64,000 bases of DNA, taken from NCBI GenBank assembly GCA_903921725.1, contig CAIXRA010000006.1, positions 115,588 to 179,587 on the forward strand, given 5' to 3'. Both the position numbers and the translations under genes were made by a program. Within the stretch, counting starts at the first letter, position 1. Each line of letters starts with the position of its first letter. Below, piece by piece: positions 59,697-64,000 of this stretch. The stretch is from an uncultured Lentisphaerota bacterium. GTDB lineage: Bacteria; Verrucomicrobiota; Lentisphaeria; Oligosphaerales; CAITYL01. The notes below the pieces were generated by a model that was not told the origin of the DNA, did no database searches, and saw only the letters and a list, made by a program, of their open reading frames with translations.

Positions 59697-61202
59697 GTGG
59701 ACCAGGGAAACAACAGGCTGATGGCCATCCTCCGACAACCGATGCTCCTCCTCGCCGCGCTGCTGGCCGCGGGCGCCCTCACCGCATGCAGCCGCGAAAG
59801 CGCGCCGGCAACGCCGCCGGCCGCGCCGGTGCAGCCCGCGCCCGCTCCGGCACCCGTCTGCGAAATCCGCCCCGTCCCGACCGCCGCCGCCGTCCGCATG
59901 ACGCTCACCGACTCGGTGAGGGCCGCGGGCCGGGTCGTCGCCAACCGCGACGTCGAGGTGAAATGCAAGGCCAGCGGACAGGTCGTCCAGCTCCCCCTTG
60001 AAGTGGGCGACAGCGTGAAGGCCGGTGAGATCCTCGCCCAGATCGACCCCGTGGACGAACAGCGCAAGGTGCGCCAGACGGAGATTCAGCTCACCGTCTC
60101 CAAGGCCGACCTCGCCGCCTCGAAGGAACTCCTCGCCATCGCCGAAACCAACCTGGAGATTGCGCAGCGCAAGGCGGAGGCCAACCTCAGGGCCGCTGAA
60201 TCCAACGAGGCGAACGTGCGTGAGAAGGCCAATCGCATGCGCGCCCTCCTCAACGGCAAGCTCTGCAGCCAGGAGGAATACGAAAACGCCGCCGCCGCCG
60301 CCGTTCAGGCCGCCGCAAGCTTGGAAAACACCCGCACGGGCCACGACGAGCTGAAGAACCAGGAACGGTCGCTCAACCTGAAGCGGCAGGACGTGAAACA
60401 GGCGGAGGCCGCCGTCGCCCGGGACGAGATCACGCTCGCCATCGCCCAGGACCGCCTCCGCGACACCCGCGTCACGGCCCCCCTGGACGGCGTCGTCACC
60501 AAACGCGACGTGCAGGTCGGCCAGATTATCACCTCCGCCACCAGCACCATCGGCGGCGGCACGACGATCGCCACGCTCTCCGACCTATCACGGATTTTTG
60601 TGTGCGCCTCAGTAGGGGAAACCGACATCGGCCGCCTCCGCCCGGATCTGCCCGTCGTGGTCACAACGGACGCCTTCCCCGGCCGGCCGTTCACCGGCAA
60701 ACTGGCGCGCATCGCCCCGTGCGGGGCGAACATCGCCGGCGCCGTCACCTTCGAGGCCCGAATCGAAATCCTCGACCGGAACCGGGGTTGCCTGAAACCG
60801 GAAATGTCCGCCACCGCGGAAATCATCGTCGAACAGAAAAAACACGCCGTCGCGGTTCCACAGGGCGCGCTTCTGCAGGCGGCGCCGGGAGTGTTCTGCG
60901 TCGAGGTCGTCACCAAAAAGGGTGCCGCCGTCCCCCGCGAGATCCAGACCGGCCTCCACGACGGCGCCTTCGTGGAGGTCCTCTCCGGCTTGAAGCCGGG
61001 CGAAATCGTCCGCATCCACGAGGACGCACCCGCGGCAATGCCAGTGACAACCATGGCAGCCCCCGCCCATGCGGACTCCGCAACGCCGCTTCCGGCCGCA
61101 GCCAGCGCTCCCGGGCCAATCCCCGCGCCACCCCGCGCCGCCGGGAGATCGGCGGACGGCTTGCCGGACGCACCCGCAGCCACTCATGCCGCGTCAGGAT
61201 AA
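59697..61202 (+). CDS. RND/ABC efflux periplasmic adaptor subunit, lipoprotein-like
   Basis: LLAAGALTACSRE; KASGQVVQLPLEVGDSVKAGEILAQIDPVDEQ; alternative start MAILRQ at 59721. Confidence 0.88.
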   Translation: MDQGNNRLMAILRQPMLLLAALLAAGALTACSRESAPATPPAAPVQPAPAPAPVCEIRPVPTAAAVRMTLTDSVRAAGRVVANRDVEVKCKASGQVVQLPLEVGDSVKAGEILAQIDPVDEQRKVRQTEIQLTVSKADLAASKELLAIAETNLEIAQRKAEANLRAAESNEANVREKANRMRALLNGKLCSQEEYENAAAAAVQAAASLENTRTGHDELKNQERSLNLKRQDVKQAEAAVARDEITLAIAQDRLRDTRVTAPLDGVVTKRDVQVGQIITSATSTIGGGTTIATLSDLSRIFVCASVGETDIGRLRPDLPVVVTTDAFPGRPFTGKLARIAPCGANIAGAVTFEARIEILDRNRGCLKPEMSATAEIIVEQKKHAVAVPQGALLQAAPGVFCVEVVTKKGAAVPREIQTGLHDGAFVEVLSGLKPGEIVRIHEDAPAAMPVTTMAAPAHADSATPLPAAASAPGPIPAPPRAAGRSADGLPDAPAATHAASG

Positions 61203-61329
61203 AGCCGTCAAGCGCGTTTTCAAGCAATTCAATCCGAAGTCAAAGACTCCGCACTCCAAGTTGAAACTCCTCCCTAAAAATCGCAAACCCGCTTCAACCC
61301 TGCCTGCATCTTCCCCGGAGACCTGCCCC

Positions 61330-62925
61330 ATGCCAACCCGCACTCCCATACGGCTTCTTGTTCCCGCCCTGTCGCTGGCCCTGCTCACGGCTACCGCCGC
61401 CTGCACCAGCGTGCAGGACCCGCTGCCTCCCCAGATCGGGCCGAAGGCCGCCGCGGCACCGTCCGCGGAGGGCGCCGCACCGTCCGCGCTGCTACCCGCC
61501 ACGGGCCCGCTGACGCTCACCGTCCAGGACGCCGTGCTCGCCGCGCTGGCAAACAACCAGTCGCTTGCCGTGCAGAAGATCAACCCGCAGCTCAGCCGCC
61601 TGGCGCAGGACGCCGCGCGCGCCGCCTTCGACCCCCACGTCACCGGCCAGCTATCCGGCGGCCATTCCGAAACCGGCAGCATAGTCACCAACAGCCCCGC
61701 CGCCCAGGTCGCCATCCAGGAATTCCTCCCCACCGGCACCACCATCACCCTCGGCGTCTCGGCCAACGCGACGGAATATTCCGCCCCGCCCGCCACTGTC
61801 GACAGCCACACGAACAGCGCCTCGCTCTCCGTCACCCAGTCGCTTCTGCGCGGCGCCGGAACCGACGTCAACCTCGCCACCCTCCGCCAGGCACGCCTCG
61901 ACACGCTTTCCTCTGAATACGAGCTCCGTGGCTTCGCGCAGACGCTGCTGGCCGACACGGAAAACGCCTACTGGGACTATGTCCTCGCCAAGCGCCAGCT
62001 CGAAATCGTACTCCGCTCCCTTGACCTCGCCCAGCAGCAGCGCGACGAGACACTGGAGCGCATCCGCCTCGGCAAGCTCGCCGGAAACGAGCTGGCCGCC
62101 GCCGATGCCGAAGTCGCGCTCCGCCAGGAAAACCTCATCAACGCCCGCAGCGCCCTTGCCCGGACGCGCCTCAGCCTGATCCGTCTGATCAATCCCGGCG
62201 GCGAACGGATGTGGGACCGCGAGGTCGAAACCCGGAGCGTGCCCGCGCTGGAGGAGGTCGCGCTCGACCCGGTCGAAACGCACATCACCCTCGCCGGAAA
62301 AATGCGCCCCGACCTCAACCAGGCCCGGCTCAGAATCCAGCGCGGCGAACTTGATCTGATCAAAACCAAAAACGGCCTGCTCCCCAGACTCGACCTCTTC
62401 ATGACCCTCGGCGGCACCGGGTACTCCGACTCCTTCGGGCAGCAGCCCGGACGCACCGTAAACGGAGAAAACTACTCCGCCGCCGCGGGACTCGCCTTCG
62501 ACTGGCCCGTCTTCAACCGCGCGGCCGAAGCCGCGCACAAGGGTGCCCGCCTCAACCAGCGCCAAGCCCGGGAAGCCATGGCCAACCTCTCCCAGCTCGC
62601 CGAACAGGACGTGCGTAACGCCTACCTCGAAGTCCAGCGCACCCGCGAACAGATCCGCGCCACCGCCGCCACCCGCAAGGCACAGGAGGAGAAACTCCGC
62701 GACGAGACGGAGAAATTCCGCCTCGGCAAGTCCACCGCCCTCCTGGTCGGCCAAGCTCAGCGCGACCTCCTCTCCAGCCAGATTGCCGAAGTCCAGTCCG
62801 CACTCGCCTACATGAAGTCCTTTGTCAACCTCTACCGCCTCGACGGCTCCCTGCTGGAAACCCGTGGCATCGCCGCCCCCGGCGCCGCCCCCGTAGTCCT
62901 CGACGACCCGCGCATACCGCGCTGA
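61330..62925 (+). CDS. TolC-family outer membrane efflux lipoprotein
   Basis: LALLTATAACTS lipobox; LTVQDAVLAALANNQSLAVQKI; SLLRGAGTDVNLATLRQARLD. Confidence 0.9.
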   Translation: MPTRTPIRLLVPALSLALLTATAACTSVQDPLPPQIGPKAAAAPSAEGAAPSALLPATGPLTLTVQDAVLAALANNQSLAVQKINPQLSRLAQDAARAAFDPHVTGQLSGGHSETGSIVTNSPAAQVAIQEFLPTGTTITLGVSANATEYSAPPATVDSHTNSASLSVTQSLLRGAGTDVNLATLRQARLDTLSSEYELRGFAQTLLADTENAYWDYVLAKRQLEIVLRSLDLAQQQRDETLERIRLGKLAGNELAAADAEVALRQENLINARSALARTRLSLIRLINPGGERMWDREVETRSVPALEEVALDPVETHITLAGKMRPDLNQARLRIQRGELDLIKTKNGLLPRLDLFMTLGGTGYSDSFGQQPGRTVNGENYSAAAGLAFDWPVFNRAAEAAHKGARLNQRQAREAMANLSQLAEQDVRNAYLEVQRTREQIRATAATRKAQEEKLRDETEKFRLGKSTALLVGQAQRDLLSSQIAEVQSALAYMKSFVNLYRLDGSLLETRGIAAPGAAPVVLDDPRIPR

Positions 62926-63029
62926 CATTGCAGCCCGGCTCGCCCCCCGCCGCGCCCCCGGAATCGCCCACGGCAACGACTTGCAGGCGTGGATTTATCA
63001 CTTATCGTTTCACCCTTCGCGTTTCATGC

Positions 63030-63106
63030 GCTCTGGTAGCTCAGTTGGATAGAGCAACAGTTTCCTAAACTGTGGGTCGCCGGTTCAATTCCGGCCCAGG
63101 GCGCCA
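63030..63106 (+). tRNA. tRNA-Arg (anticodon CCT)
   Basis: Cloverleaf by hand: GCTCTGG acceptor, TAGCTCAGTTGGATAGAGC D-arm, ACAGT-TTCCTAA-ACTGT anticodon arm, GCCGG-TTCAATT-CCGGC T-arm, encoded CCA. Confidence 0.96.
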
Positions 63107-63120
63107 ATTTAAGCTCAAAT

Positions 63121-63154
63121 GGCATCCCATGATACCCCATGGGATGCCTTTTTT
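63121..63154 (+). terminator. Rho-independent terminator downstream of tRNA-Arg
   Basis: GGCATCCCATG-ATACCC-CATGGGATGCC-TTTTTT, 11-bp perfect stem. Confidence 0.92.
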
Positions 63155-63172
63155 CTTCATGGCTCGCCGCGG

Positions 63173-63381
63173 ATAAAGGGTACATAAAGGGTACAGTCAT
63201 TTTCAAGCTTAAAATGTGCTCATCAACTTGACCGCAGTCGATGCAAAGACGGCACACACAAACAAGCCGAAAAATACACAATTCCGAAAAGTGCGCGGTT
63301 TTGAGCTCAAAAAACTCGCCGGCTGTGTGCGGTTTTTAGTCCCATCGGCCCGGGACTGTACCCTTTTGCTGTACCCTTTAT
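63173..63381. repeat. Inverted pair of doubled AAAGGGTACA sites downstream of tRNA-Arg
   Basis: 63173-63197 ATAAAGGGTACATAAAGGGTACAGT; 63355-63381 reverse complement ATAAAGGGTACAGCAAAAGGGTACAGT. Confidence 0.85.
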
Positions 63382-63876
63382 TTTTTCGCGCGGCCCGTGC
63401 CGACGACGGAAAAACGGCATGAAAAGAAAAATACGCCGGCCCCCTCCTCCACCCAAAACGGTCATCTTTCCATAGGCAGTAGATCGCCGGTTTGCCCACT
63501 GATCCTGCCGAAAAAAGACGTTGCCGCCCTCCCCCGCAATAAGAACGCCTCTTGGGCGCAGACGTCAACATGGATCTGCACGGACGTGGACGGCCGACCA
63601 TTAGGCACACCGCCGACTTCGTTGCCATCCGCTCGCAAAACCGTGGGATGGCGCTGGTGGAATACCCCTGTAAAAAGACAAATCCGCCCCCCAAAAAACT
63701 TGATTTTTAGCCCCCATAAAATTATATTTAAGTATCTGCGCCAGAAAGAGGGGAATTCGCGGCCCGTTGTTAAAATCTCCAACGGTCTCCCCGTTGGTTT
63801 GGGTTACTTTAGCTGACTGGTGTTAGGGTTGCAAGGTGTGTGTTTTCGGGTGTTTGGGTTTGTGCGCACGACCAGA

Positions 63877-64000
63877 TTATGCACCTATCGCGAGCTGTAA
63901 AGTGGGTAACTGCTCCCAGTTTTTGACGACCACATTTCCCGTTTCGATGAGCCATCCTTCGACGGCGAGACGCCAGGCTTGTTTCGAGTCGGCCTTGGTC
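63877..64000 (-). CDS. Partial ORF, C-terminus of a possible transposase (truncated by window end)
   Basis: Reads ...TKADSKQAWRLAVEGWLIETGNVVVKNWEQLPTLQLAIGA*; transposase call is tentative. Confidence 0.35.
   Translation of the reverse strand, partial: TKADSKQAWRLAVEGWLIETGNVVVKNWEQLPTLQLAIGA

Noticed and set aside
63024-63281. Minus-strand 85-aa ORF ending ...WAGIEPATHSLGNCCSIQLSYQSA
   Set aside because: Antisense translation of the tRNA-Arg gene; a well-known spurious protein pattern, not a CDS.

Overview
High-GC bacterial chromosomal window, densely packed with about 41 supportable protein-coding genes, one tRNA and several classes of short repeats. Gene content (RND efflux, Tol/Ton, M48, tig-clpP-clpX, GH3, GH78, sialidase) indicates a Gram-negative. 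The repeat style resembles PVC-type bacteria such as Lentisphaerota, Planctomycetota and Verrucomicrobiota, but that is only a weak inference. The most distinctive region is a complete-looking sialic-acid utilisation locus (about 16.4-24.0 kb): exo-sialidase, an MFS transporter with a kelch/NanM-type mutarotase domain inserted in its first periplasmic loop, NanA lyase, AGE-family epimerase and a divergent XylR/AraC-type regulator. Other notable items: (i) a ~0.27 kb MITE-like fold-back element plus a collapsed 31-nt copy of its ends, both placed exactly at stop codons; (ii) a modular, composite family of intergenic repeats; (iii) an in-frame 45-bp tandem repeat inside NnrD; (iv) a 1077-aa fusion of the components of an HcnABC/opine-oxidase-like flavoenzyme; (v) an ACP-like membrane protein that looks circularly permuted; (vi) decayed pseudogenes (ArsB/CitMHS-like permease C-terminus, endonuclease III-like HhH-GPD protein); (vii) a tRNA-Arg(CCT) followed by an inverted array of AAAGGGTACA sites at what may be the start of an integrated element. 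All calls come from reading the sequence and supplied ORFs; no database search was run.
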